The notes beneath the pieces are model-generated. The model was not told the origin of the DNA, did no database searches, and saw nothing but the letters and a program-made list of their open reading frames with translations. Shown here piece by piece: positions 32,929-44,261 of a stretch of 64,000 nucleotides of DNA (position 1 is its first letter; the number at the start of each line of letters is the position of its first letter). This stretch comes from Cycas panzhihuaensis (taxonomy: Eukaryota > Cycadophyta): the NCBI GenBank assembly GCA_023213395.1, contig CM041465.1:249929741-249993740 (forward strand). The letters run 5' to 3'. A program made the position numbers and the translations under genes.

Positions 32929-33520
32929 TCAGTCGAAGATGGAGGCCCTAAGACCAAGCTGCCTTCGCAACTGTTCAAACTTCACCTTTTGCAGCGGTTT
33001 GGTGAAGATATCAGCCACTTGATCTCGTGAGGCGATACTCGGTTGAATTGTGTCGTCATGAACAAGTTCTTTAATCCTATGGACTTCTGTACTTATGTGT
33101 TTGGTACGATCATGAAATACAGTATTTTTCACCATGTGGATTGTTGATTGATTATCCACACGAAGGCCGGTAGGACTTATTTAGGTGATATTCAATGTTT
33201 CCAATAATATTCTAAGCCATATCACCTCCTTGCCGGTCTTAGAAGCAGCAATGTATTAAGCTTCGGCAGTTGAATTGGCAACTATCTTCTGTTGTCTGGA
33301 TCTCCATGATATTGGTGCTGTTCCAAGAAACGTTACATACCCAGACGTAGATCTTCCTGTATCCTTATCTCCTGCAAAGTCTGAGTCTGTGTATGCAGAA
33401 AGTTGGAAGTCTAAATTAGGTTCATACAATAGACCATATTTGCTGGTCATCTTAAGGTATCTCAACACTTTGACCGCTTTTGCCAATGATTCTGCTTAGG
33501 ATTTGTCATGTAATGAGCAA
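32929..33520 (-). pseudogene. Co3 RNase H
   Basis: DNQSTIHMVKNTVFHDRTKH and DQVADIFTKPLQKVKFEQL at the C-terminus; YTDSDFAGDKDTGRSTSGYV and FLGTAPISWRSRQQKIVANS upstream. The stop between them (33160-33255) breaks the frame. Confidence 0.87.
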
Positions 33521-34700
33521 GAATGTCGATAGAGTGTGCAATATCTGGCCTTGTATTCGTAGTGTAGATGAGACTATTTACAAGTTTCCTTTAGAGTGTT
33601 GCATCTGCCTCCCTAGTGTCACCATCAAATGAGAGTTTGGTATTAGGGTCCATAGGTAAAACCGCTGGTCGAGCATCTTCAAACTGAAATTTGGTTAGAA
33701 GATCATTGATGTATTTTTCTTGGGAGAGAAATTTTTTTCCATTCTTTTGTGTTGCTTTAATTCTTAAGTAATATTTCATTAAATCGAGGTCAGACAATTT
33801 GAACATTTTGCCAAGGTCCTTTTTCAGCTGCCTTATTGCCTATTCACTGTTACCCGTTACTAGCATGTCATCCACAAAGATTATGAGATAAGTGACTTTA
33901 TCCTTTTGGCGCTTGATGAACAATGTTGCATCAATATCTTGGTAGTCACAAACCTCGTATCCAAGTTGCCTCATTCTTTTAAACAACTTGGCAAACCAAG
34001 CACGAGGGGCTTTTTAAGGCCGTACAAGGACTTTTTGAGTCTGCAAACCTTATGCTCTTGACCTTCGATCTCATATCCTTCTGGCTGAGCCATGTAAATT
34101 TATTCTTCAAGATTTCCATTGAGAAACGCGGTTTTAATATCGAGTTGGTAGATTTTCCAACCCTATTGAGCAGCTAAGGCCACAAGAGTTCTAATTGTAG
34201 GCCACTTGGTTGTAGGTGCAAAGACTTCAGTGTAGTCGATGCCTTCCCTTTATGTGAATCCTTTAGCTACCAACCTCGCTTTGTGTTTTTCAAGGGTGCC
34301 ATCTGATCTATATATGTTTTTGAATACCTATTTATTTTGAACTACCTTTCTGCCAAGTGGTAGATCAACGAGCTCCCATGTACCGTTCTTAATAAGAGAT
34401 TGGTACTCTTCGTTCATAGCATTTCTCTAGACTGTATGTTTTATAGCTTCTTGGTACGTTAGGGGCTCTTCATTAAGAGTAAAGCGCAGTTCTTCCGGTT
34501 CGAGCACAGTATATAATGATTTCTACATCCTTGCTCTATGGGCACTTTGAGTGCCAGTTTTGCCCACCTCATCTAGTCGTATGTCCTTATTGAGCTGGCG
34601 GGCTTCACGAGATCCTCGAGTTGGGAATGAGGTCCTCATTTCCTCAACTTCTTGATTCTTATCTTGTTCATTAAAATGATTATTTTGTGAGGAGGATGTT
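33521..34700 (-). pseudogene. Co3 reverse transcriptase
   Basis: Minus strand reads ARLVAKGF, YTEVFAPTTKW, YQLDIKTAFLNG, MAQPEGYEIEGQEHKVCRL, FVDDMLVTGNSE (catalytic F-V-D-D), LSDLDLMKYYLRIKA and KYINDLLTKFQFED. Several stops. TRG2 interrupts the upstream hinge between integrase and RT at 34700. Confidence 0.83.
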
Positions 34701-34965
34701 TGTTACATGCCTAATCCTGTAACCAAATCAATATAAAGAAATATAAAGAGAAATAAAAGAAATAAGATGAAAGAAGAAGGTAGGGTTCTAAAGAACATCC
34801 ATTAACATATCATTGTATCATATTCTCCTCTTTACAATAGAGTGGGGTATATATAACACTCACCCCCATATTATTATATTCCCACCTTTATGTCAACCAA
34901 TCCTATTAATCCTCATATGATGGAGGGTCATAGCCCTCTCTAACATGTGGTGTATGCTCACTACA
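34701..34965 (-). repeat. TRG2 LTR, left (3' LTR)
   Basis: TGTTACATGCCTAATCC..CACTACA; GTTACA and TGTAAC near its left end form a short inverted pair. A GGGGTATATATAACAC TATA-like box is at about 34850. Confidence 0.9.
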
Positions 34966-35464
34966 TTCCCTCTCCCCTCAGATACTTTGCCCTTGAAGCA
35001 TCCTGATACATAGATGCATGTGACCACCTCCTGCTACTGGTGTCCAACCGATAGGTCCATCAAAGGTTGTCTGAAAATTTACGCATAGAATAAGGATTTA
35101 TCCATCCCAAGTAGATCTTTATGTGTCCAGAATCTCTGTAACCTTGGAACCTCAAGCTTGAACGATTTGTATACTTGGGGTACTTAGTTTATGAGGGCTT
35201 TGTATAATACGTGCATCGATGTTGAGTCTTCTGATAATGTGGGTGTCGATAAGGTTCCACTTTGGTATGTGCTCCAACTTTTGATGAGTGATGGTCTTCC
35301 TTGTCCTTGACTATGATTGGTGGTGTGGAATGACAAACAGTTTCTACTGTATTACCCTGGTGCTCCTTTTCTCCCTCATCATATTTCTTTTACTCTTGAC
35401 TGTGAGGAGTGGGGAGAATTCCTTGTTCCACCTTTTGATTATACTTCTCAAGTATTTTGCAGCC

Positions 35465-35764
35465 TTATTGTTTGTCTTGTTCAAGGTTTTGCATCTCCTT
35501 CCACCAAGAAGCATCATATTTCTTACAGATAGCTCGTTCTAGCCAATAAAATGAATTACAGAAATGAACTGAATTATACCACTCTTTAAACCAAATACAA
35601 GCCTCTCCTTGTAGATGTAATGAGACTACTTTAGTCATCTCCTCGTTGATCCTGTAGTTATCATCAAGTGATTTTAAATACACATGCATATCTTTAACCC
35701 AATCATCTACAAAAAGAGTCCCATCCGTATTAAAGATGCATGGTATAGGCCTTTTTGTAGCCAT
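35465..35764 (-). CDS. TRG2 gag-like protein (99 codons)
   Basis: MATKRPIPCIFNTDGTLFVD, then DWVKDMHVYLKSLDDNYRIN and SLHLQGEACIWFKEWY, followed by LERAICKKYD. The pattern (W..D....L........K....L.L.G.A..WF) is that of a Ty3/gypsy-type gag core. It lacks a zinc knuckle and all enzymes. It could be a trimmed but still open gag able to be packaged in trans, or a relic. Confidence 0.6.
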   Translation of the reverse strand: MATKRPIPCIFNTDGTLFVDDWVKDMHVYLKSLDDNYRINEEMTKVVSLHLQGEACIWFKEWYNSVHFCNSFYWLERAICKKYDASWWKEMQNLEQDKQ

Positions 35765-36515
35765 GATAATATGGATATAGGAGAGATTAGGGGTGTCTAT
35801 AGCCTGTTATCCCCTAATTTGATACAAAAATATATATTGGGCCTCACGAGCAATGGTTTTGAGACCACGGCCTTAATGACTTAGAAAATATAGTATGAAA
35901 CACTTGTTTCAAAAAATTTATTTCTGAAAAAAAAAAAAATGGGTCAAATGTACATAAAATATGGATAAAAATCACGGCCACTAAAATACGATTCCAATGG
36001 TTTGGACAGAATCAAATTCTGACATCTAGATCAAAAGATATGGTTGTTTAAGAAATTTGTTGCTAGGGTTTCTAAGGGCTATAATAGTACCTTCTAATAA
36101 CATGCCAATAACTCTCTGCTTTGACCTCTGATTAATCCCAAACCACTTCCATTGTGAAGAGAATTTAAAAATGCATAGAATAAAAAAAAATTGAGGTCAT
36201 TTGGACACATGTAGCCAAAGTTATGGCTCTTTGAAGTTGAGGTTGCAGATTTGTCCCAAAAATACGTCAATGGAAAGTATGTTGAAATAAAATTGGCTAT
36301 AATTTCTGCAACTTTTCACCAAAACCAGCACTATGACCATTCAAAATTTATGGCATGGGCCCTTTCGTCTCAAATTCTTTGACGTTTCTTCAAGAATCTT
36401 TCGTTTTTGCTCCCAACGAGTAGAACTTCCATATGTCAAAAACCTTGAAAAAAAAAATTGGCCAAAAATGAATCCCCAGCTCTTGTATGAATTAGAAAAT
36501 GGCTCTGATACCACT
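35765..36515 (-). other. TRG2 leader
   Basis: Untranslated, with primer-binding site TGGTATCAGAGCC at its right end. From about 35910 on it aligns with 50950-51540 of element E through shared phrases such as TCTAGATCAAAAG, CAAACCACTTCC, TTGAGGTCATTTGGA and GTTCTTTGAAGTTGAG-like words. Confidence 0.75.
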
Positions 36516-36780
36516 TGTTACATGCCTAATCCTGTAACCAAATCAATATAAAGAAATATAAAGAGAAATAGAAGAAATAAGATGAAAGAAAAAGGTAAGA
36601 TTCCGAAGAACATCTATTAACATATCATTGTATCATATTCTCCTCTTTACAATAGAGTGGGGTATATATAACACTCACCCCCATATTATTATATTCCCAC
36701 CTTTATGTCAACCAATCCTATTAATCCTCATATGATAGAGGGTCATAGCCCTCTCTAACATGTGGTGTATGCTCACTACA
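36516..36780 (-). repeat. TRG2 LTR, right (5' LTR)
   Basis: Same length as the left copy with a few single-base differences, followed by ATGTT, the second half of the TSD. Confidence 0.9.
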
Positions 36781-37860
36781 ATGTTGATACGCTTAAGGAA
36801 GATGGTCCTTCTACCACTGTTTTGCCTTTGTCAACTAAAGGTGGAGAGGATGATTCTTCTATAATGGCTTTGCCTTTGTCAACTCTGCTATCTCCAAAGG
36901 ATGGTGCTGGATGTGCACTCATCAGTTTAGAGTCACAACTTGTATCCTCTGAGGCTCTATTGTCAGCATTCAATATTTGGAGTAATTTATGTCTATCCCC
37001 CCACCCCCCCGTTAAATTTTGGAATTTGAACATCATACTTGATAACATCATTATAGTGGCGTAAGGGTATTTTAGAGTTCAGTCTAAGCAACTGATCCTC
37101 TGTCTCCATAAAAATGACATCCCTGGTAACGATGATTTTTTGTTGTGAAGGTATAAAGACCTTATACCCTTTCTTATCCATAGGATATTCAACAAAGATG
37201 CCTTTAAGTGCCCTTGGTTGGAGTTTATTTCGATCTGCATCTAGAATGTGGGCATAGCATGTAGAGCCAAAAATTTTGAAGTAGTGAACAATGGGGGCTT
37301 GTTCTGACCACTTTTCATTAGGTGATTGTCCTTCCTTTGATGGTCTAACAACATTGATACAATAAACAACTGTCCAAATGGTTTCGGCCTATAGGTATGC
37401 AGGTACATTTTTGTATACCAACATAGCTTGGGCCATGTTCATGATTGTCCTATTCATGCACTCGGCAACTCCATTTTGCTGTGGGGTACCTGCTACTGTT
37501 GTTTGATGTTTGATGTCAGTGTCTTGAAGGTAGCTTTCAAACTCATGTGAGGTATATTCGCCACTATTATCAGTTCAAAGACATTTGAGTTGATAACCCA
37601 ACTCTTTTTTAGTGTGGGCTTTGAATTCTTTGAATACACGAAAGGCTTCATCTTTCTTGTGTAGAAAAGCTACCCATACTTTTCTATTGAAATCATCAAT
37701 GAAAGAGATGTAATATAACTTGCCCTTCAGTGAAGGAATGGGCATTGGTCCGCACAAATCAGTGTATCAATTGTAATGGATGGTTCGATTTCCACTGACT
37801 TTTGGGAAATGGTTGTCGATGAGATTTAGCAATGATACAAGCTTCACATTTAAAGGGCTT
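36781..37860 (-). pseudogene. Co3 integrase and hinge
   Basis: MCGPMPIPSLKGKLYYISFI with FIDDFNRKVWVAFL (first Asp), TDNSGEYTSHEF (second Asp), QQNGVAECMNRTI (Glu), KIFGSTCYAHILDADRNKLQ, GYKVFIPSQQKIIVTRDVIF. A Ser/Asp-rich hinge with a twice-repeated VDKGK..E.SS motif leads to the RT (36776-37051). Stops break the frame at several points. Confidence 0.83.
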
Positions 37861-38446
37861 AGAGGAAAACTCTAGAAGATTTGGAAGAGTTAGAAAGATC
37901 TCTAAGTCTATCAATGTAAACATGGCCCATGCGAGCATGCCAAAGAGCTTTTGGTGACAACGTTGTATGGGTCAAGATGGAATTAAATGCAAATTCTTCA
38001 TCGGCACAAGGGTTTTGGGCACAATGGACTTCAGAAGATGGAGAGCCATTCGGCAGAAAGAGTTTGCGAGAGAGATGTCCAATCAAGACCACTTGATTAG
38101 TTAGAGGGTGAATGACTTGGAGAGTTTGGTCATTTGCGGTTACACTCAGATTAAATCCATGAGAGACAAGTGTGGATAAGGAGAGTAGGTTTTGTTTGAG
38201 ATTGGGTATGTATAAGACATCAATCAATGTAAAATCTTTTAAGCTTGAGAGTTTCAGGCGAATTTTACGAATTCCTTCAACAGGTTGTTGTGATTTATCA
38301 GCCATGTGAACAACTCCTTGAACATTTGAGTCAAATGTTTGATATAGACTGTGATTGCACGTCATATGTTGAGTTGCTCCTGTGTCCATGATCCACTGTC
38401 CATTGATTGAAGCCACACTATTTGCAATTCCAATAGGGCTTAGCAT
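37859..38446 (-). pseudogene. Co3 protease and GAG-pre-integrase
   Basis: 195-codon open frame: WIMDTGATQHMTCN is the aspartic-protease site with intact D-T-G-A, followed by DVLYIPNLKQNLLSL and LWHARMGHVYIDRLRDL, the first part of the integrase zinc domain. It ends in a stop before the CEAC cysteines. Confidence 0.87.
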
Positions 38447-38491
38447 TGGTGAAGGGAATTCACAAGTGATATATCCACATCGAGCTTCAAA

Positions 38492-39594
38492 CTATCTCTT
38501 TGGTTGGTCAATGGCATTTGATGCTGAAAATCTCTCAATTCTTTGAAAATGTGCTTGTATAAAACCTACACCATTAAAGGATTCTTCACAAGTTTCTTCA
38601 ACATTGTGAGCTCCATGTTTTGGTTGGCACTTGGCCAACTTATAAGTGGCGGTTCTGCAGTCTTTTGCAAAGTGTCCTTTACGGTTACACCGATCACACA
38701 TAATAGTTTGATTGCTAGTCCTTGAAGAGGTACTGGTTTGGCCTGACTGTCTTGCTCTTTGTTGAGGTGGTCCTTGGCCTTGAGACTGTCGAGGCTGTGA
38801 CTGACAATTTGGTTGACCTTGTGGATGATTTTCCATGTTTCTTCTTATTCCTTTTGCTCAGCTATTTTCTCTGCCACGAGAGGGACCTTGATTTTTTGTG
38901 TAGCAAGCTTCTTCTTCCACCTCAAAGGCTGCATCTACGAGAGAGTCAGAGGCTACAAAGTTGGTATCAAAGGTCTTGTCAAATTCTATGAACTTCTTGG
39001 AAAGTGCTTCGAAGTTGAGTGTCTTCAATGTTCCACTAGATTGAAGACTTCCAAGTAAGTTTTTATAATTAGGGACATGTAGACATGATTGGATCAAGAA
39101 TACCCAAGTGATACATTGGGTTTTAAAATCTTTATCAATTGCTTGTTTTATTGGTCGAAGGAGATTTATTGTCTCATGATCTCGTCCCTTTTATATTTTA
39201 AATTTGTTCATTTTTAGAACAAGATGAACAAATTCTAAATCTGATTTGGTATCAGAGTTCTTCTTGAGAACTTCAAGGACCTTCCAGGTTGTATCATGTT
39301 GCTCTTCATTAATCAAGTTGTGCAAGGAGTAATCAGTAATCAATAGAATTCCTGCACGAATATTTTCATCATCTATCCCCCATTGTAGTTTAGCTGCGAC
39401 ATCTGTAGGAGCTGTTGGAGTGATCCACCAGAAGCAGATGTTGTAGCTATTGCAGGTATAATGGGTGTAGGTTGCAAGTGGACTTTCCAAAGGCCTTCAT
39501 ACTTTACAGCATTTTTAACTCCAGTGTACCATAAATCCCAATTTTCTTTGCCTTTCAATATGCAGTTGACATTCTTCTTGAATTGAGATGACAT
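38492..39594 (-). pseudogene. Co3 gag
   Basis: Starts MSSQFKKNVNCILKGKENWD near 39594; reads LWYTGVKNAVKYEGLWKV, then an interrupted UBN2-type core, ALSKKFIEFDKTFD, a Gln/Pro/Arg-rich stretch and the CCHC knuckle CDRCNRKGHFAKDC (about 38695). The N-terminal half changes frame near 39380 and 39090. A trailing 288 bp (to 39882) is leader. Confidence 0.82.
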
Positions 39595-39882
39595 GGTGAT
39601 GATGAAGATGTAGAAGAGATGATAGAAGTATGTGCCACTGACACGTGTGGCTACTACACCTAGCGCAATAGGGATGTAGAAATGAATGCTATGATGAGAA
39701 ACAAGCAATGATTAAGTATTTTTCAATAACTATGAAAAATGAGTATAAGCAATGATGCAAGAATGAGGCCTAATGTAGAGCTGGCAAAGAGTGGTGATGT
39801 TTCATGCCACTAACCTCTAACATATGTCTAAATGTAGGTGAGGTTTCGATGCCTAAGGCTTCTAGTATACGATTAGGGCCTG

Positions 39883-40089
39883 TGAAAATCCTTTGAAGAG
39901 GAGCAAATTCACTCTTTCAATTGTCTTTTATTGATGATACGTTGTACGTATATATACAAGTACAAGGTGGGTACAATTGGCAACCGCTCAACTATGTAAC
40001 GCCACTTGTCATCTTGAGAAAGGAGAGAAAGGGGGTACATGACCCTTACATTAAATATTATAACCTAAGGTAAAACATTACCTTTTACA
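39883..40089 (-). repeat. Co4 LTR, left (3' LTR)
   Basis: TGAAAATCC..TTTTACA. AAGGTAA (40067) and TTACCTT (40078) form a 7-bp stem with a 4-nt loop just inside the LTR end, conserved in the other LTR. GTACGTATATATACAAGTAC holds a TATA-like centre. Confidence 0.92.
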
Positions 40090-40225
40090 CCCCCTCTTAA
40101 TGTTTTACCTATCTTAACCCTAGTAGGTTTCTAAAAGCCCTGAATTTCTCTTTCCCAAGAGGTTTAGTGAGCATATCAGCAATTTGATCTTCTGACGGAC
40201 AATGTTGAAGTTCAATTTCTTTATT

Positions 40226-42010
40226 CTATACCTTTTTCCTGATAAAATGATGATGTACTTCGATATGCTTTGTTTTGGCATGTAGAACAGAATTCTTCGT
40301 CATTTTTATGGTACTTTGATTGTCACAAAATATTCGAGTAGACATTGTTTGTTCTTCTCCTAGTTCTTTTAGTAGTTGTCTAATCCATATCCCTTCACAA
40401 GCTACGTTGACTGCCGACTTGTATTCTACTTCTGTTGATGACAATGCAATCGTTGACTGTTTTTTACTGCTCCATGAGATCAAGGATTTTCCAAGGAAGA
40501 AACAATACCCTGATGTTGATTTTCTATCTGTTTTGTCTCCAGCCCAGTCTGAATCACAGAGACCTGTTAATTGTGTGTCGTTCTCTTTATCATATCTCAA
40601 GCCAAGATTCATGGTTCCCTTCAAGTAATGCAAGATTCTTTTGACATTCCAATGTGGGATTTTAGGATTTTCCATGAATGTGGAGATCAACCGTACAACG
40701 TATGATATGTCGGGTCGTGTGGCTGTGAGATAGATTAAGCTTCCAACTAATTGTCTGTATTGTGTGGCATCAACTGAAGCTGCATCCTGTTCTGCAATCA
40801 ACACAATCCCTGTTTCCATTGGTGTACTGACACTATTACAATTCTCCATTCCAAACTTGGTCAACAAGTTCTTTACATACTTTGTTTGTGAGAGAGTAAT
40901 GGAAGAATTGTTTTGTTTAACTTCTATTCCAAGGTAGTAATGCAGCATTCCTAAATCCGTCATTTCAAATACATTTTCAAACTTATCTTTGATAAATGCT
41001 ATTGAATTTTTGTCATCTCCAGTGATCAGCATGTCGTCCACATATACTACAACAATGGAGACAGATCTTGAATTACCTTTCACATATAGACTATGATCAG
41101 ATTCACATCGATGAAAACCATTTTCTGTTAAGTATGAGTCGAATTTAGCATACCAAGCTCTTGGAGCTTGTTTAAGCCCATACAGTGCCTTCTTCAGTTT
41201 GCAAATCATATTTTCCTGTCCTACTTTTATGTATCCTTCTGGTTGATATATATATACGTCTTCCTGAAGGTCTCCATTCAAGAACGCACTTTTGACGTCC
41301 ATTTGATAGATTTTCCAACCTTTTTGGGCAGCAAGAGCAATCATTGTTCTTACCGTGTTCAATTTTGCCACAGGTGAAAACGTTTCTTCATAATCGATCC
41401 CTGCTGTTTGAGTATATCCTTTTGCTACCAGTCTGGCCTTGTATTTTTCTACTTCTCCATTTGGCTTCTCTTTTATCTTGTATACCCATTTGCAGTTTAC
41501 AATGGGTTTGTCTGTTGGAATTGGGACGAGGTCCCATGTCTTGTTCTTTTGTATAGCTTCAATTTCAAAGATCCATTGCAATTCTCCAATTTTGGAAACT
41601 ACGGCTTCTTTATAAGAGTTTGGTTCAATGGAACAAATCAAAGTCGAGGTTTCGTGATCTTGTTCGATGTTCAAATATATCTCCTTTTGTTTCTTCAAGA
41701 GTTTTAAGATACCACCTTGGTACCTTTTTGAGGTGCATTCTTGTAACGATTTTTCTTCATCTCTGGAGTTAGAGTCATGCGATTCGAGGTTGCAAGTACT
41801 AGTCAGTTGCTTATCTGGATTCTCATTTTCTGAAGAATCTTCTCCTGTCTCAATTCTTTCTGAAGTTATATCTGACCTGTCTTCCAACTGGTCAGAACAT
41901 ATATGCGAATGATCTTCATCAATTTGTATTGTTGTATCAATATTTTCCTTTTTCTCGTCAAAAATTACATCCTGCGACATAAAGCTTATCTCATTTACGG
42001 ATCCATGCAC
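40226..42010 (-). CDS. Co4 reverse transcriptase-RNase H, 594-codon open frame
   Basis: An uninterrupted frame with [89 protein letters not shown] (intact Y-V-D-D), MTDLGMLHYYLGIEV, LVGSLIYLTATRPDISYVV and RNase H GLCDSDWAGDKTDRKSTSGY, ALSSTEVEYKSAV, FCDNQSTIKMTKNSVLHAKT, EVHHHFIRKKV. RT makes cDNA and RNase H removes the template RNA. It stops slightly short of the usual RNase H end. The real polyprotein start lies upstream; a frame break near 42000 separates it from integrase. Confidence 0.92.
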   Translation of the reverse strand: MHGSVNEISFMSQDVIFDEKKENIDTTIQIDEDHSHICSDQLEDRSDITSERIETGEDSSENENPDKQLTSTCNLESHDSNSRDEEKSLQECTSKRYQGGILKLLKKQKEIYLNIEQDHETSTLICSIEPNSYKEAVVSKIGELQWIFEIEAIQKNKTWDLVPIPTDKPIVNCKWVYKIKEKPNGEVEKYKARLVAKGYTQTAGIDYEETFSPVAKLNTVRTMIALAAQKGWKIYQMDVKSAFLNGDLQEDVYIYQPEGYIKVGQENMICKLKKALYGLKQAPRAWYAKFDSYLTENGFHRCESDHSLYVKGNSRSVSIVVVYVDDMLITGDDKNSIAFIKDKFENVFEMTDLGMLHYYLGIEVKQNNSSITLSQTKYVKNLLTKFGMENCNSVSTPMETGIVLIAEQDAASVDATQYRQLVGSLIYLTATRPDISYVVRLISTFMENPKIPHWNVKRILHYLKGTMNLGLRYDKENDTQLTGLCDSDWAGDKTDRKSTSGYCFFLGKSLISWSSKKQSTIALSSTEVEYKSAVNVACEGIWIRQLLKELGEEQTMSTRIFCDNQSTIKMTKNSVLHAKTKHIEVHHHFIRKKV

Positions 42011-42732
42011 CTGTAAGCTTTTGAATGGTGGCTATATCCAACCATTATGCATTCAATATTTTTATTATCTAATTTGACTCTCTTCTTGTCTGGAATATGA
42101 ACATAGGCCTTGGAGCCAAATATTTTCAAATGGCTTACATCAGGTTTGTGTCCTGACCAAGCTTCTTCGGGAGTTATATTGTCTAAGGACTGAGTAGGGC
42201 TTCTGTTGATCAAATATGTAGTCAGATGCACGACACGCCCAATATTTTTTGCTAAATCTTTACTATTTAGCATGCAACGGGCCATTTCTACAATTGTTCT
42301 ATTCATTCTTTCTGCTACTCCATTAGATTGAGGTGTATACAGAGTTGTGAACTGTCTTTGAATTCCATGTGTTTTGCAAAAATGAATAAATTCATTAGAC
42401 ATAAATTCACCACCTCTATCGGAACGAATATATTTGATCCTTTGACCGCTTTCCAATTCACTTGCAGCTTTAAATTCTTTAAAATATCCAAATGTTTCTG
42501 ATTTGCTAGATAGAAAGTACACCCAAACTTTTCTGGAAAAATCATTAATGAAGGTCAAGAAATACCTTGATCCATTTGTCGAGATGGGCGAAAAAGGACC
42601 ACATAGGTCGGTGTGTATTAATTCCAATTTGCATTGTGCATGCCATGTACTCTTTGAAAATGGAGTTCTGTGTTGCTTTCCCATCATACAACTTTTACAT
42701 ATAAAATGGTTAAATGAGATATCCGGCACCAT
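41995..42732 (-). CDS. Co4 integrase, open frame
   Basis: 245 codons: CKSCMMGKQHRTPF (the cysteine pair of the zinc domain), LIHTDLCGPF and FINDFSRKVWVYFLS (first Asp), IRSDRGGEFMSNEF (second Asp), PQSNGVAERMNRTIVEMARC (Glu), HLKIFGSKAYVHIPDKKRVK. All D,D,E residues are present. It breaks into the RT frame near 42000, where ..KAYRCMDP meets the next frame. Confidence 0.9.
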   Translation of the reverse strand: MVPDISFNHFICKSCMMGKQHRTPFSKSTWHAQCKLELIHTDLCGPFSPISTNGSRYFLTFINDFSRKVWVYFLSSKSETFGYFKEFKAASELESGQRIKYIRSDRGGEFMSNEFIHFCKTHGIQRQFTTLYTPQSNGVAERMNRTIVEMARCMLNSKDLAKNIGRVVHLTTYLINRSPTQSLDNITPEEAWSGHKPDVSHLKIFGSKAYVHIPDKKRVKLDNKNIECIMVGYSHHSKAYRCMDP

Positions 42733-44193
42733 TCACCATGTTATATTTTTAATCTTTCTAATCTATCATGAGAGATATGACCATACTTCAAATGCCAAGT
42801 TTCATTATTATCGATTGCTATCTGCGACAAAAGCTTTTACATCGAAATTATTTTGGTGAGGCCTTTGTCGGGCATTACAGAGTTGAAAGGAGTTTATACA
42901 ACCTATTGCATTTTTCTCCTTTAGCTATAATCGTCCCATTTCTTTTCATATCAAGAATATAACAATATCCATGTTCATCGAATATTGTTCTTAACTTTTA
43001 TCACTCAATTGTGAACCAGCGGAAGATTCTTTTTAATTCCAGGTACAAAAAAGACATTGCCAATACGTTGAATCTTTCCGTCGATGCATATGGTGATTTG
43101 TCCTATTCCCCTTATGTGTAAGGAAAATTATCTCTTAGCTCAACAGAAGTGTTGCATTCATAGGGTTTGATGATTTCAAACCATTCTTTGACTCCTGTCA
43201 TGTGATGTGAGGCACACGAGTCTATATACCGATTTTACATTGCGCTTGCATTTCTTTGTCGGGGCTGCAATAAAAGCGATTTCAATTTCTTCTTACGGTA
43301 TGTCCTTTTCTTTGCTATAATTTCCAAATACCTGCTGTTTTCCTTTTTGCGATTACGCGTTTAGTAGCAGATAGGGTAATGACTGTTTGGCCACAGTGAT
43401 AACAAACATCAAAAGCTCTACAATTACTTGAGAAGTGACCGGTTTTCCATAATTAAAACATACTCTTGCATCTCGAGGTGGATTGTTGTTCATTCTTCCT
43501 CGTCCTCTTCCTTCCGTCCAACGTCCCTGTGACTTGCTAGTGTTCTTCCTCTTGATCCGGGATTAAATTGTCCTCTTCCTCGCCTCCTATCAAGTTTTGA
43601 AATGAGAGCATCTTCAATTTCGACTCTTCTTCGTACCTTTGATTTCTCGGCTCTTGTGCATACATATGTCTCAAAGTGTCAAAAGACATTGTGGCAGTAT
43701 GCCCTCCTTCTGTCAACATATTCACCATGTTATCAAAGGACTTTGGAAGTTTATTGAGCACCAGATGAATTAGTTACGTCTGCATTAACTTCTCTCTGTT
43801 GTGAGAAGAGCGGTTTAATGCTAGTTAACTTGGTTAAGAAATCGACGCTTGTCCCTCTCTCATTTTCAATTTATAAAGCTCTTCTCTTAATGCCACAATT
43901 ACGGCTTCATTTTTCTGCTAAACATCAAGTCATAACTTTCCATATTTCATTTGCATTTTCTAGGCCATCTACATAAACTAGTAATGAGTCGAAATCGAGA
44001 GTTTGAGGACCGCGACAACATTATTCCTTTCCTCCCAACTAGTCAAATTTGTTGCGTCGGTATTGTTTTCATCCCCGTAGTGATTTTCCGGGCATGTTTT
44101 GCTCTCAGGTCCTTCAATCTTGATTTTCTAGACACTAAAGTTCATTTCAGTAAGTTTCTCACTTTCATTAAGTGAACCAGTAGAGGAGGCCAT
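42733..44193 (-). pseudogene. Co4 gag and protease (degenerate)
   Basis: Gag starts at 44193 (MASSTGSLNESEKLTEMNFS). The 43761-43537 frame reads MLNKLPKSFDNMVNMLTEGG and LRHMYAQEPRNQRYEEESKL, the gag core. A degenerate knuckle and a protease (SYASHHMTGVKEWF-like) follow between 43540 and 42740 with frequent stops. Confidence 0.7.
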
Positions 44194-44261
44194 TATTAAG
44201 GGCAATTGAAAACAAAAAAACTGAATTTAATTATCTCATGCGGCTGTTATGCAGGATTCCA

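Larger units (their letters stand above)
34701..36780 (-). mobile_element. TRG2: small gag-only LTR element nested in Co3
   Basis: 2.08 kb, LTRs 34701-34965 and 36516-36780 (265 bp each, nearly identical), perfect ATGTT TSD. On the minus strand the primer-binding site TGGTATCAGAGCC lies two bases inside the right LTR and the polypurine tract CTGAGGGGAGAGGGAA adjoins the left LTR. Only a short gag is encoded, so it depends on another element. Its leader (35910-36510) matches the leader of element E (50950-51540). Confidence 0.9.

Noticed and set aside
36762-37064. 100-codon + strand frame
   Set aside because: Antisense to the Co3 hinge, whose minus-strand frame carries the element's reading direction.
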